Part shown: positions 1-7,710 of the stretch, one piece after another
How the letters are laid out: each line of letters starts with the position of its first letter
Position numbering within the stretch: the first letter of the stretch is position 1
From: Paludibacteraceae bacterium
Lineage (GTDB): Bacteria; Bacteroidota; Bacteroidia; Bacteroidales; Paludibacteraceae
Assembly (NCBI GenBank): GCA_024405875.1
Contig: JAKSOA010000015.1
Location: 1 to 40,073 of the forward strand
DNA: 40,073 nt
Direction of reading: 5' to 3'
Made by a program: the position numbers and the translations under genes
The notes under the pieces: generated by a model
The model's database searches: none
What the model was told of the DNA's origin: nothing
Seen by the model: only the letters and a program-made list of their open reading frames with translations

Positions 1-698
1 ATTTGCATCTTCGCGCCGGGCTGACGCAGTTGCTGCCAGCCGTCGGCGGTAATTTTCACAAGCTCTCCCGGACCCACAGAAGAGTCTATCTGATAGTCAA
101 GGTTAGGGAATGCGTTAGGTTCGACAGAGACAGACACACTGCCCTCCTTCTTGCCTATTATGACAGGAGTTCTGCCAAGTTTGTCTCTTACGGCAATGAT
201 ACCGTCCTCTGTAAGAATTAGCAGTGAGCAAGAGCCTTTAATGCGGTCAAACATAATTTGAACGCCCTCTTCTATTGTTTTTCCCTGACAAATAAGGGTT
301 GCAATAAGTTCTGTCTGGTTGGTCTTTCCTGAACTGAGTTCCGTAAAGTGATACCCCTTTTCAAGCAAATCCCGCTCTATCTCATCAATATTGTCAACGC
401 GCGCCACCGTCACAATGGCAAAGCGACCTAAATGTGAGTTGAGTATTATCGGCTGGGCGTCAGTGTCTGAAATTACCCCGATACCAGCGGTGGCACCCTC
501 AAACTTGCCGAGTCCGTCCTCAAATTTTGAACGGAAATAGGCACCCTCAATGTTGTGAATGGAGCGAGTCATACCCTTTACAGGTGAGTATGTAGCCATA
601 CCGGCTCTCTTTGTTCCAAGATGTGAATTATAATCTGTGCCGTAAAACAAATCCGCGACACAACTTGACTTTGAAATAGTCCCGAAAAAACCGCCCAT
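1..698 (-). CDS. PurF-type amidophosphoribosyltransferase homologue, N-terminal part (runs off the window)
   Basis: The visible 232 residues form an N-terminal nucleophile (class II glutamine amidotransferase) domain of the Bacteroidetes PurF type. It begins MGGFFGTISKSSC and has the conserved stretches DLFYGTDYNSHLGT, NSHLGRFAIVTVARV, SSGKTNQTEL and RDKLGRTPVIIGKKEG. PurF makes phosphoribosylamine from PRPP and glutamine, the first step of purine synthesis. The start ATG at 698 follows a perfect TAAATTTG -7 box at 730-723. Oddity: classical enzymes have the catalytic Cys directly after the initiator Met, but here that residue is Gly; the nearest Cys is residue 13. The C-terminal phosphoribosyltransferase half lies outside the window, so the exact role cannot be settled. 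From memory, Bacteroides homologues share this start. Confidence 0.85.
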   Translation of the reverse strand, partial: MGGFFGTISKSSCVADLFYGTDYNSHLGTKRAGMATYSPVKGMTRSIHNIEGAYFRSKFEDGLGKFEGATAGIGVISDTDAQPIILNSHLGRFAIVTVARVDNIDEIERDLLEKGYHFTELSSGKTNQTELIATLICQGKTIEEGVQIMFDRIKGSCSLLILTEDGIIAVRDKLGRTPVIIGKKEGSVSVSVEPNAFPNLDYQIDSSVGPGELVKITADGWQQLRQPGAKMQ

Positions 699-722
699 AG
701 ATGATGTGAAATTTTTGAGTTG

Positions 723-730
723 CAAATTTA
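723..730 (-). promoter_or_regulatory. Bacteroidetes -7 box (TAAATTTG) for the purF-like gene
   Basis: The minus strand reads TAAATTTG, a perfect match to the Bacteroidetes TAnnTTTG consensus, about 25 bp upstream of the ATG at 698. Confidence 0.6.
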
Positions 731-740
731 CAAAAAAAAG

Positions 741-768
741 TTGACAGTTGACCCTTGTCTCTTGTCCC
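741..768. repeat. Degenerate heptamer tract (4 units)
   Basis: Four consecutive 7-bp units, ttgacag, ttgaccc, ttgtctc and ttgtccc, lie between the divergent purF-like and lepA promoters. The same kind of 7-bp tract recurs in many intergenic gaps of this window (for example 2648-2797, 9725-9767, 12741-12838 and 23494-23611). Confidence 0.6.
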
Positions 769-776
769 TTTTTTTG

Positions 777-784
777 TACATTTG
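777..784 (+). promoter_or_regulatory. Bacteroidetes -7 box (TACATTTG) for lepA
   Basis: TACATTTG matches TAnnTTTG and lies about 65 bp upstream of the lepA ATG at 850. Confidence 0.5.
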
Positions 785-793
785 TACTTTTAA

Positions 794-841
794 AGATTTC
801 TCGCTACGCTCGAAATGACGGATGCTACGCTAGAAATGACG
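794..841. repeat. Repeat family C, two tandem half copies
   Basis: Two consecutive half-units end in cgctacgctcgaaatgacg and gctacgctagaaatgacg. They match the right half of the palindromic repeat at 4158-4228 (ttcgctaacgctcagaatgacg). This kind of GTCAT...ATGAC repeat is widely dispersed in Bacteroidetes genomes. It sits in the lepA 5' leader. Confidence 0.5.
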
Positions 842-849
842 AATGAGGT

Positions 850-2637
850 ATGAAACACATCAGGAATTTTTGCATTATAGCCCACATTGACCACGGGAAA
901 AGCACGCTGGCTGACCGCTTGCTTGAGGAGACGCGCACCGTGGTGGGCAAGGATATGCAGGAGCAGGTGCTTGATGATATGGATTTGGAGCGTGAGAGAG
1001 GCATAACCATCAAGAGCCACGCCATTCAGATGGACTACAATTATGGCGGTGAGGCTTACAAACTGAACTTGATTGACACTCCGGGACACGTGGATTTCAG
1101 TTATGAGGTATCCCGTTCCATAGCCGCCTGTGAGGGTGCTCTGCTTATAGTTGACGCCACACAAGGCATTCAGGCACAGACTATCTCAAACCTTTATATG
1201 GCTATTGAGAATGACCTTGAGGTTATTCCCGTTATGAACAAGATGGATATGGATAGCGCTATGCCCGATGAGGTTGAAGACCAGATAGTGGAACTGTTGG
1301 GCTGTAAGCGTGAGGAGATTATCAGGGCGAGCGGTAAGACAGGCTTGGGTGTGAAAGAGATTCTTGACGCCATAGTGGAGAGGATTCCAGCCCCTACAGG
1401 TGACCCCGACGCCCCGCTTCAATGCCTTATATTTGATTCCGTGTTCAACTCATTCCGTGGAATTATAACCTATATGAAGATTGTAAACGGCACCATTCAT
1501 ACAGGAGATTTAGTTAAGTTTGTGAATACAGGCAAGGAGTACAACGCTGATGAGATAGGTGTTCTGAAACTTGATATGGAGCCAAAGAGTGAATTGAAGT
1601 GCGGCGATGTAGGCTATATTATATCAGGAATCAAGACTGCGCGTGAGGTGCGTGTGGGTGATACCATTACTCACGTGGAGAGACCTTGCGAACGTGCGAT
1701 TGATGGTTTCCAAGAAGTTAAACCAATGGTATTCGCAGGCGTATATCCTATAGAATCTGAAGATTATGAGGATTTGCGCACATCTATGGAGAAACTGCAA
1801 CTCAATGACGCCGCGCTCACATTCTCACACGAATCAAGCGCCGCCTTGGGCTTCGGTTTCCGTTGCGGATTCTTGGGTATGCTCCATATGGAGATTGTGC
1901 AGGAGCGTCTGGACCGTGAGTTTAATATGGATGTCATAACAACCATACCGAACGTACAGTACCGCATATTCACAAAACAGGGTGATATGATTGAGGTGCA
2001 TAACCCATCTGGTATGCCAGACCCTACCCTGATTGACCATATTGAGGAGCCGTACATCAGGGCTTCAATCATTACTAAGACAGATTTCATAGGTCCAATA
2101 ATGACTCTCTGCCTTGGAAAGCGTGGTGAGTTGGTTAAGCAGGAGTACATTTCAGCAAACCGTATAGAGATTCTCTATGATATGCCTATGGGTGAGATTG
2201 TCTTTGACTTTTATGACAAATTAAAGTCAATATCAAAAGGTTACGCCTCATTTGACTATCATCTGAGCGGTTTCCGCCCCTCAAAATTGGTTAAACTTGA
2301 CATTCTTTTGAATGGTGAGAGTGTGGACGCATTGTCGTCTCTCACTCACGCCGATAACGCTGTAGCTATGGGCAGACGCATTTGTGAGAAACTTAAGGAT
2401 TTGATACCTCGTCAGCAGTTTGACATAGCCGTTCAGGCTGCCATCGGGGCAAAGATTATAGCACGTGAGACTATTAAGCAGGTTCGCAAAGACGTGCTTG
2501 CAAAGTGCTATGGCGGTGATATTACCCGCAAACGCAAACTGCTTGAGAAACAGAAGCGTGGCAAGAAGCGTATGAAACAGATTGGTAGCGTTGAGGTGCC
2601 GCAGAAGGCGTTTATGGAAGTGCTGAAATTGGACTAG
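850..2637 (+). CDS. lepA: Elongation factor 4 (LepA, ribosome back-translocating GTPase)
   Basis: This 595-residue protein is the normal length for LepA, a ribosome-bound translational GTPase thought to back-translocate or remodel stalled ribosomes. Near the N-terminus are the P-loop AHIDHGKS (about residues 11-18), the switch region [17 protein letters not shown] and the guanine-specificity motif NKMD. The diagnostic LepA C-terminal domain ends [19 protein letters not shown]...[14 protein letters not shown]. The start at ATG 850 gives the canonical [19 protein letters not shown] and follows a -7 box at 777-784. It stands alone in its transcription unit; the next gene follows after repeat element A. 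Confidence 0.98.
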   Translation: MKHIRNFCIIAHIDHGKSTLADRLLEETRTVVGKDMQEQVLDDMDLERERGITIKSHAIQMDYNYGGEAYKLNLIDTPGHVDFSYEVSRSIAACEGALLIVDATQGIQAQTISNLYMAIENDLEVIPVMNKMDMDSAMPDEVEDQIVELLGCKREEIIRASGKTGLGVKEILDAIVERIPAPTGDPDAPLQCLIFDSVFNSFRGIITYMKIVNGTIHTGDLVKFVNTGKEYNADEIGVLKLDMEPKSELKCGDVGYIISGIKTAREVRVGDTITHVERPCERAIDGFQEVKPMVFAGVYPIESEDYEDLRTSMEKLQLNDAALTFSHESSAALGFGFRCGFLGMLHMEIVQERLDREFNMDVITTIPNVQYRIFTKQGDMIEVHNPSGMPDPTLIDHIEEPYIRASIITKTDFIGPIMTLCLGKRGELVKQEYISANRIEILYDMPMGEIVFDFYDKLKSISKGYASFDYHLSGFRPSKLVKLDILLNGESVDALSSLTHADNAVAMGRRICEKLKDLIPRQQFDIAVQAAIGAKIIARETIKQVRKDVLAKCYGGDITRKRKLLEKQKRGKKRMKQIGSVEVPQKAFMEVLKLD

Positions 2638-2647
2638 CGTCCAATTT

Positions 2648-2766
2648 TAGTGAAAAGTTAAAAGTGAAAAAATAAAAGTTGAAAGTTAAAAGTTTTTACA
2701 ATATGTTCCTCCCTTTAGGGAGGTTAGGAGGGAACTTTTCTTTTTTCTTTATTAACTTTTAACTAA
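2648..2766. repeat. Repeat element A, copy 1: CCTCCC/GGGAGG core with inverted heptamer arms
   Basis: A conserved core at about 2705-2733 (gttcctccctttagggagg followed by ttaggaggga) contains the hairpin CCTCCCT-tt-AGGGAGG. The left arm is a run of degenerate 7-bp units of the types gttaaaa, gtgaaaa and gttgaaa. The right arm is rich in ttttaac-type units that are partly complementary to the left. More heptamers (ttgaccc, ctgacca, ttgaccc) follow at 2773-2795. The element fills the lepA to nhaD gap. Other copies lie at 12741-12838 and 23494-23611. Confidence 0.7.
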
Positions 2767-2835
2767 CAAATCCTTGACCCCTGACCATTGACCCTAAGAT
2801 ACAATTATAATTGATTAATAAAAATTTTTACTATT

Positions 2836-4149
2836 ATGGAAATTCCCGGTTGGATGTTAATTCCGTTTGCAGTGATGCTGCTGTGCATTGCTGTTATCCC
2901 ACTGATGCCAAAGGCAGGAGAATGGTGGGAAAGCAACTTGCACAAGTTGTATGTGTCTTTAATTTTAGGTGTGCCTGTAGGCATTTGGATGTGCTGCAAT
3001 GGTGGCGGTCATGAGTTCCTACACACCGTAGTGTATGATTACATTCCTTTTATACTGTTGCTTATGGCTCTGTTTGTAACAACAGGCGGTATCAATATTA
3101 AAGGGGATTTGAAGGCTAAGCCTATAACTAACACAGGCATTATGGCTGTGGGTTGGGCTCTTGCCTCATTTATGGGAACCACCGGTGCCGCAATGCTTAT
3201 GATTAGGCCTATAATGAAAAACATTTCTGAGCGTAAGTATAAGACTCACACAATGTTATTCTTTATTGCAATAGTTGCCAACTGCGGTGGTCTGCTCTCC
3301 CCTCTTGGTGACCCACCGCTATTCCTGCTCTTCCAAAAGGGTGCTCCATTTACTTGGTGGTTGCAGAATATGATTGGAGAATGGCTTGTAACAGGTCTGC
3401 TTCTGCTTATTGTATATTTTATAGTTGACACCTATTATTATAAGAAAGAGCCTAAATGTTGCATCGAGGCTGACGAAAAGAATTATGAGAAGATGAGTAT
3501 CGGGGGATACATTAACATATTCTGGCTGCTTTGCGTAATTGCCAGCACTATGTTCATTAACTCAACTTATATTCCTGCAATGGGTGCTGAAAACGCACCT
3601 TGGTATCTGAGACTGCTAAGAGAATGGGTATTCATTCTTATTATTTTAGGGTCTTGGTTCACTACTAAGAGACAGATTAGAATTGACAACAACTACTCCT
3701 GGACCCCAATTCTTGAGGTTGCGTGCGTGTTTGTAGGTATTTTTGCCACGATGGCTCCAGCATTGCTTTATCTTGGCAGTGAGTCAGTAAGCGCCGCCAT
3801 TGCTAAAGTTATTGAGGCTCCTTGGCAGTATGTTTACAGCACCGGTCTGCTCAGTTCATTCCTTGACAACGCTCCTACCGCTATGGTGTTCAACTCTATG
3901 GCTGTGGGTGCCGGGCATATTTCTGACATTGCCGCTGGTCTTGCCAACGATGAGTACCTTAAAGCCATATCTATGGGTGCGGTATTCTTTGGTTCAATGA
4001 CTTACATTGGCAACGGTCCTAACTTTATGGTTAAGTCCATTGCAGAGCAGAACAAGATTGATATGCCATCGTTCTTTGGCTATATGATTAAATTCTCTTT
4101 GGTAGTATTGCTACCTATATTTATTATAACGCAGTTGATATTTATTTAA
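2836..4149 (+). CDS. Sodium:proton antiporter, NhaD type (ion transporter superfamily)
   Basis: This 437-residue polytopic membrane protein has about 10-12 hydrophobic segments. It carries the motif ANCGGLLSPLGDPPLFLL (about residues 149-166), typical of NhaD/ArsB-type ion transporters, and a second half-motif SSFLDNAPTAMVF (about residues 337-349). By family it should export Na+ or Li+ in exchange for protons at the inner membrane. The start at ATG 2836 puts a first membrane helix at IPFAVMLLCIAVIPL. No TAnnTTTG box is visible just upstream, so it may depend on read-through from lepA or on a promoter in element A. A role as an anion (citrate or arsenite-like) transporter cannot be excluded by eye. 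Confidence 0.85.
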   Translation: MEIPGWMLIPFAVMLLCIAVIPLMPKAGEWWESNLHKLYVSLILGVPVGIWMCCNGGGHEFLHTVVYDYIPFILLLMALFVTTGGINIKGDLKAKPITNTGIMAVGWALASFMGTTGAAMLMIRPIMKNISERKYKTHTMLFFIAIVANCGGLLSPLGDPPLFLLFQKGAPFTWWLQNMIGEWLVTGLLLLIVYFIVDTYYYKKEPKCCIEADEKNYEKMSIGGYINIFWLLCVIASTMFINSTYIPAMGAENAPWYLRLLREWVFILIILGSWFTTKRQIRIDNNYSWTPILEVACVFVGIFATMAPALLYLGSESVSAAIAKVIEAPWQYVYSTGLLSSFLDNAPTAMVFNSMAVGAGHISDIAAGLANDEYLKAISMGAVFFGSMTYIGNGPNFMVKSIAEQNKIDMPSFFGYMIKFSLVVLLPIFIITQLIFI

Positions 4150-4157
4150 CAAACACA

Positions 4158-4228
4158 CGTCATCCTGAACGAAGTGAAGGATCTCTTACTAATCAGCAAC
4201 AGATTCTTCGCTAACGCTCAGAATGACG
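4158..4228. repeat. Repeat family C, full palindromic copy
   Basis: The 71-bp imperfect palindrome runs from cgtcatcctgaacgaagtg to cgctaacgctcagaatgacg, filling the gap between nhaD and purB. Its arms pair over most of their length, so the transcript would form a long hairpin. Related pieces are at 794-841 and 7658-7694. Confidence 0.6.
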
Positions 4229-4238
4229 GAATGAAATT

Positions 4239-5582
4239 ATGGAACTAAATAATTTAACAGCAGTCTCCCCCATTGACGGGAGGTATCGTGGTAAGACAGA
4301 GCCTCTTGCTGAGTATTACTCTGAGTATGCACTGATTAGATACAGAGTAAAAGTTGAGGTTGAGTATTTCATCGCTCTTTGTGAGAAACCTGTGCCTCAA
4401 CTTAAAGGCATTGACAAATGTGTTTTTGAGAAGTTGCGTGCAATCTATAAGAACTTCTCTCTTACTGACGCTCAAACGGTTAAGGATACTGAGAAAATAA
4501 CTAACCACGATGTCAAGGCGGTGGAATATTTCCTTAAAGGCAAGTTTGATGAGATGGGTTTGGAGCAGTACAAGGAGTTCATTCACTTTGGACTGACTTC
4601 TCAGGATATAAACAACACCTCTATTCCAATGGCAGTCAAAGACAGTTTGAATGAGTGCTATATTCCTGCTCTTCAAGGTCTTATTGACAAACTTAACGGT
4701 TTTGCAGAGGATTGGAAAAACATTCCTATGCTTGCAAAGACTCACGGTCAGCCCGCCTCTCCTACCCGTCTTGGTAAGGAGATAAAGGTGTTTGCGTATC
4801 GTCTTGAAGAACAACTTGCACTACTAAAAAGTGCTCCTGTATCCGCTAAGTTTGGCGGTGCCACAGGTAACTATAACGCTCACCACGTTGCCTATCCTGC
4901 TGATGATTGGAAGGCATTTGGCAATAAGTTTGTCAGTGAGTATCTTGGCTTGCAGCGTGAACAATGGACCACTCAAATTTCAAATTATGATAACTTGGCA
5001 TCGGTGTTTGACGCCTTAAAGAGAATCAACTCCATAATTATGGATTTGGACCGTGACTTCTGGACATACATCTCTATGGAGTACTTCAAGCAGACCATTA
5101 AGGCTGGTGAGGTTGGCTCTTCCGCTATGCCTCACAAGGTAAATCCTATTGACTTTGAGAACTCAGAGGGTAACTTGGGCATATCCACTGCCATTCTTGA
5201 GCATCTTGCCCACAAACTGCCTGTTTCCCGTTTGCAAAGAGATTTGACAGACTCTACTGTTATAAGGAACATCGGGGTACCTATGGGACACTCCCTTATT
5301 GCCATTGCAAGCACTATGAAGGGGCTTGGCAAACTTATTCTGAATGAGGCTGTTATAAAAGAGGATTTGGAGAACTGCTGGAATGTGGTGGCAGAGGCAA
5401 TTCAAACCATTCTACGCCGTGAGGGTTATCCAAAACCATACGAGACTCTGAAGGCTCTCACCCGCACTAACGTTGCCGTTACAGAGGCTTCAATCCACGA
5501 ATTCATTCAAACACTGAATGTTTCAGATGCAGTCAAAGCGGAACTGATGCAAATCACTCCATACAACTACACTGGGTTATAA
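4239..5582 (+). CDS. purB: Adenylosuccinate lyase
   Basis: The 447-residue enzyme belongs to the fumarase/aspartase superfamily. It removes fumarate from SAICAR and adenylosuccinate, acting twice in purine synthesis. The superfamily signature SSAMPHKVNPIDFENSEGN lies at about residues 294-312, with the catalytic serine in the SSAMPHKVNP loop. FGLTSQDINNT (about residues 127-137) and TRLGKEIKVFAYRL mark the other active-site regions. The start MELNNLTAVSPIDGRY is the standard PurB N-terminus. It lies 89 bp after the antiporter, separated by a family C repeat, and ends at a strong terminator. Confidence 0.98.
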   Translation: MELNNLTAVSPIDGRYRGKTEPLAEYYSEYALIRYRVKVEVEYFIALCEKPVPQLKGIDKCVFEKLRAIYKNFSLTDAQTVKDTEKITNHDVKAVEYFLKGKFDEMGLEQYKEFIHFGLTSQDINNTSIPMAVKDSLNECYIPALQGLIDKLNGFAEDWKNIPMLAKTHGQPASPTRLGKEIKVFAYRLEEQLALLKSAPVSAKFGGATGNYNAHHVAYPADDWKAFGNKFVSEYLGLQREQWTTQISNYDNLASVFDALKRINSIIMDLDRDFWTYISMEYFKQTIKAGEVGSSAMPHKVNPIDFENSEGNLGISTAILEHLAHKLPVSRLQRDLTDSTVIRNIGVPMGHSLIAIASTMKGLGKLILNEAVIKEDLENCWNVVAEAIQTILRREGYPKPYETLKALTRTNVAVTEASIHEFIQTLNVSDAVKAELMQITPYNYTGL

Positions 5583-5598
5583 TCTACTGCGGTGTAAA

Positions 5599-5641
5599 AA
5601 AATTCTACCTAATTTAGGTTGCCTAGATTAGGTAGAATTTT
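5599..5641 (+). terminator. Strong hairpin terminator after purB
   Basis: A near-perfect stem of about 20 bp has left arm 5599-5618, loop TTG at 5619-5621 and right arm 5622-5641, with only one wobble position. It is preceded by an A-run (5596-5602) and followed by a short T-rich stretch, so it can act in both directions. Confidence 0.8.
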
Positions 5642-5660
5642 CTTGTCTTTGTCCTGTAAT

Positions 5661-5735
5661 TTTTGTCCAATAAAATTTGTATAATGGACAAAAAAGTACT
5701 ATTTTTGTCCATTACAATGAAAATAATGGACAAAA
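5661..5735 (+). promoter_or_regulatory. Duplicated palindromic operator (TTTTGTCCA / TGGACAAAA) before the ATPase gene
   Basis: TTTTGTCCA at 5661-5669 and TGGACAAAA at 5685-5693 form one inverted pair. The same arrangement recurs 42 bp later, TTTTGTCCA at 5703-5711 and TGGACAAAA at 5727-5735, with the same 15-bp spacer length. The second pair ends 11 bp before the likely ATG at 5747. A repeated dyad of identical spacing next to a start codon looks like a regulator binding site, possibly autoregulatory. Confidence 0.55.
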
Positions 5736-5746
5736 ACTACAATCTT

Positions 5747-7000
5747 ATGAAAAAAACAATACTGCAACAAAGGCAAGAACGAGACGAATTGTTAAGCAAA
5801 CAATATCAACCACGAACTGTGAGAGTGCCTTTGGAAGACTATTTGAAATCTCCGCTTATAAAACTCATAACAGGACCAAGACGTGCCGGCAAATCAGTAT
5901 TTGCACTACTTATGCTGAAAAACACAAATTTTGCTTATCTGAATTTTGACGACAACAAACTACTCTCTCTATTCAATGAGGATTCCATAGCAGAATTTCT
6001 ACAAGAAGTTTATCCTGATTATAAATATCTGTTCTTAGATGAAATACAGAATTTACCTAAATGGGAACTTTGGGTAGCAAAATTGTATCGCAGAGGAGTA
6101 AACCTTATAATAACTGGTTCTAATTCAAAATTACTCTCATCTGAAATGGCCACAGCCTTAACAGGAAGGTATCTGAGCATAGATATCTTTCCATTTTCAG
6201 CACTTGAGTATGCTACATATAGGGGAGTTGACATTACAGACAACTCACTTGAAAAGAATCAAATAGCAGTAAAAACTATATATGAATACATACATAATGG
6301 CGGCTTTGCTGAGACCATTCTGACACCTTCAATTTTGAAAACATATTTGAGTGGAATATATGATTCCGTGCTATTGAAGGATATAGTCAAGAGATACAAG
6401 ATACGTAATGTATCAGCATTGTCTGATATTGCCGCATACCTTTTGTCAAATTTTACAAATAGAATTTCAATATCTAATATCACAAAGGAACTAGGATTAT
6501 CAAGTAAGACAAGTACTAATAAATTCTGCAATTATCTTCAACAATCATTTTTGTACTTCTTTTTACCGCAATACAACAACAAATTACAAATTATGAAGAA
6601 GGCGGACAAGAAAGTCTATATGGTTGACAACGGATTTATTACTGCACAAGCATTCACATTGTCTCAAAATGATGGCAGATTATTGGAGAACGCAGTGTTT
6701 ATCCATCTTATTCAAATGGGACTGAAAGTTGAACAAAACTTGTTTTACTATCGCACAAGAAATAACAAGGAAGTGGATTTTGTAATAAAGAATGGTAATG
6801 CGGCAAAAACACTTATCCAAGTTTGTTATGATTTAAGTAGTGATGCTGTTAAAAAGAGAGAGGTCACAGCATTAGTTGAAGGTGCCCAGGATTTAAAATC
6901 TAATGATTTGCTCATCATAACGCTAAATGACGACAGTAAACTTGAATACAATGGTTATAACATTAAGGTGGTGCCGTTTTATAAATGGGTAATGGAATGA
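5747..7000 (+). CDS. AAA family ATPase (AAA_14 plus DUF4143)
   Basis: This 417-residue protein (from ATG 5747) has Walker A GPRRAGKS, Walker B YLFLDEIQNLP and sensor ITGSNSKLLSSEM, then a C-terminal DUF4143 region with a winged-helix-like stretch and the nuclease-fold-like segment YYRTRNNKEVDFVI. These ATPases are numerous and scattered in Bacteroidales, and their cellular role is unknown. An upstream ATG at 5663 would add 28 residues. I prefer 5747 because the added stretch overlaps the duplicated operator and is repetitive, while MKKTILQQRQERDELL fits the family start. The gene is AT-rich compared with its neighbours, which suggests transfer. Its 3' end overlaps the convergent gene by 22 bp. 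Confidence 0.85.
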   Translation: MKKTILQQRQERDELLSKQYQPRTVRVPLEDYLKSPLIKLITGPRRAGKSVFALLMLKNTNFAYLNFDDNKLLSLFNEDSIAEFLQEVYPDYKYLFLDEIQNLPKWELWVAKLYRRGVNLIITGSNSKLLSSEMATALTGRYLSIDIFPFSALEYATYRGVDITDNSLEKNQIAVKTIYEYIHNGGFAETILTPSILKTYLSGIYDSVLLKDIVKRYKIRNVSALSDIAAYLLSNFTNRISISNITKELGLSSKTSTNKFCNYLQQSFLYFFLPQYNNKLQIMKKADKKVYMVDNGFITAQAFTLSQNDGRLLENAVFIHLIQMGLKVEQNLFYYRTRNNKEVDFVIKNGNAAKTLIQVCYDLSSDAVKKREVTALVEGAQDLKSNDLLIITLNDDSKLEYNGYNIKVVPFYKWVME

Positions 7001-7656
7001 TACAACCCAGGGTTGGATTCAAGGGCGTTTCCAATTACCACGATGTCTGCTCCGGCTGTGTAGGCGGATTGCAGGGCTTCAGGGGTACGGATACCACCGC
7101 CTACTATAAGGGGTATTGAAATAGAAGATTTGACGGCTGAAATTACAGCATCGGGGATACGGTTAAGCGCTCCACTACCCGCTTCAAGATAGATGTACTG
7201 CATACCAAGAAGTTGACCTGCGTATGCGGTATTTTTTATGGTCTCAATATCTGATGGCTCTATTGGTTCTGTGCCGCTTACCCGTTGTACGGCACTCTCC
7301 TTGCCTCCATCTACTAAAATATAGCCTACAGGCACAACCTTCAGGCTTGTACCTTTTAGTTTTGCCGCTGCCTTTACGTGTGAGCCTATAAGGTATTCAG
7401 GATTTCTGCCTGATAGCAGGGAGATGAACATTAGTGCATCTGCTTTCTGAGATATTTGAGAGACATTGCCGGGAAAAATCACCACAGGAGCATTGACTTT
7501 GGCTTTCAAATCCTTAATCAAAGATTCCATTGCCGCACCTGTGCTACCACCCACAAGAACATAGTCAGGAGGGGTCTCAGACATATAATTAACAAGAAGG
7601 TTAGTCTTTGAACTAACCTTCTCCGGATCTATTAGTATTGCTAATTTCTTCTGCAT
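6979..7656 (-). CDS. Geranylgeranylglyceryl phosphate synthase family protein (GGGPS/PcrB-like)
   Basis: This 225-residue TIM-barrel prenyltransferase homologue begins KLAILIDPEK and shows DYVLVGGSTG, APVVIFPGN, YIYLEAGSGA and the phosphate-binding end IPLIVGGGIRTPEAL plus GADIVVIGNALE. The family joins a polyprenyl diphosphate to sn-glycerol-1-phosphate. In Bacteroidetes, group II GGGPS homologues are common, but the lipid product in vivo is not well defined. It is the last gene of a likely DUF4301-glgB-GGGPS minus-strand unit, 54 bp after glgB, with a family C repeat in the gap. The start MQKKLAIL at 7656 is the only good candidate. Confidence 0.9.
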   Translation of the reverse strand: MQKKLAILIDPEKVSSKTNLLVNYMSETPPDYVLVGGSTGAAMESLIKDLKAKVNAPVVIFPGNVSQISQKADALMFISLLSGRNPEYLIGSHVKAAAKLKGTSLKVVPVGYILVDGGKESAVQRVSGTEPIEPSDIETIKNTAYAGQLLGMQYIYLEAGSGALNRIPDAVISAVKSSISIPLIVGGGIRTPEALQSAYTAGADIVVIGNALESNPGLYHSITHL

Positions 7657-7657
7657 A

Positions 7658-7694
7658 CGTCATTATGAGATGCTTCACTACGTTCAGCATGACG
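7658..7694. repeat. Repeat family C, short copy
   Basis: A 37-bp segment opens with cgtcattatgagatgcttc and closes with tacgttcagcatgacg. The ends pair (cgtcat / atgacg), as in the copy at 4158-4228. It lies in the gap between glgB and the GGGPS gene; a further C-like piece at about 7719-7755 overlaps the last codons of glgB. Confidence 0.5.
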
Positions 7695-7710
7695 AAAGGA
7701 TATACCTCTT

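Noticed and set aside
790-1164. 124-residue ORF antisense to lepA
   Set aside because: Shadow of lepA extending into family C repeats; it repeats SSVARNL-like peptides from the repeat only.
5663-5746. Upstream ATG extending the DUF4143 ATPase by 28 residues
   Set aside because: The extra codons consist of the duplicated operator, which encodes a repeated MDKK/MDKN pattern not found in the family.
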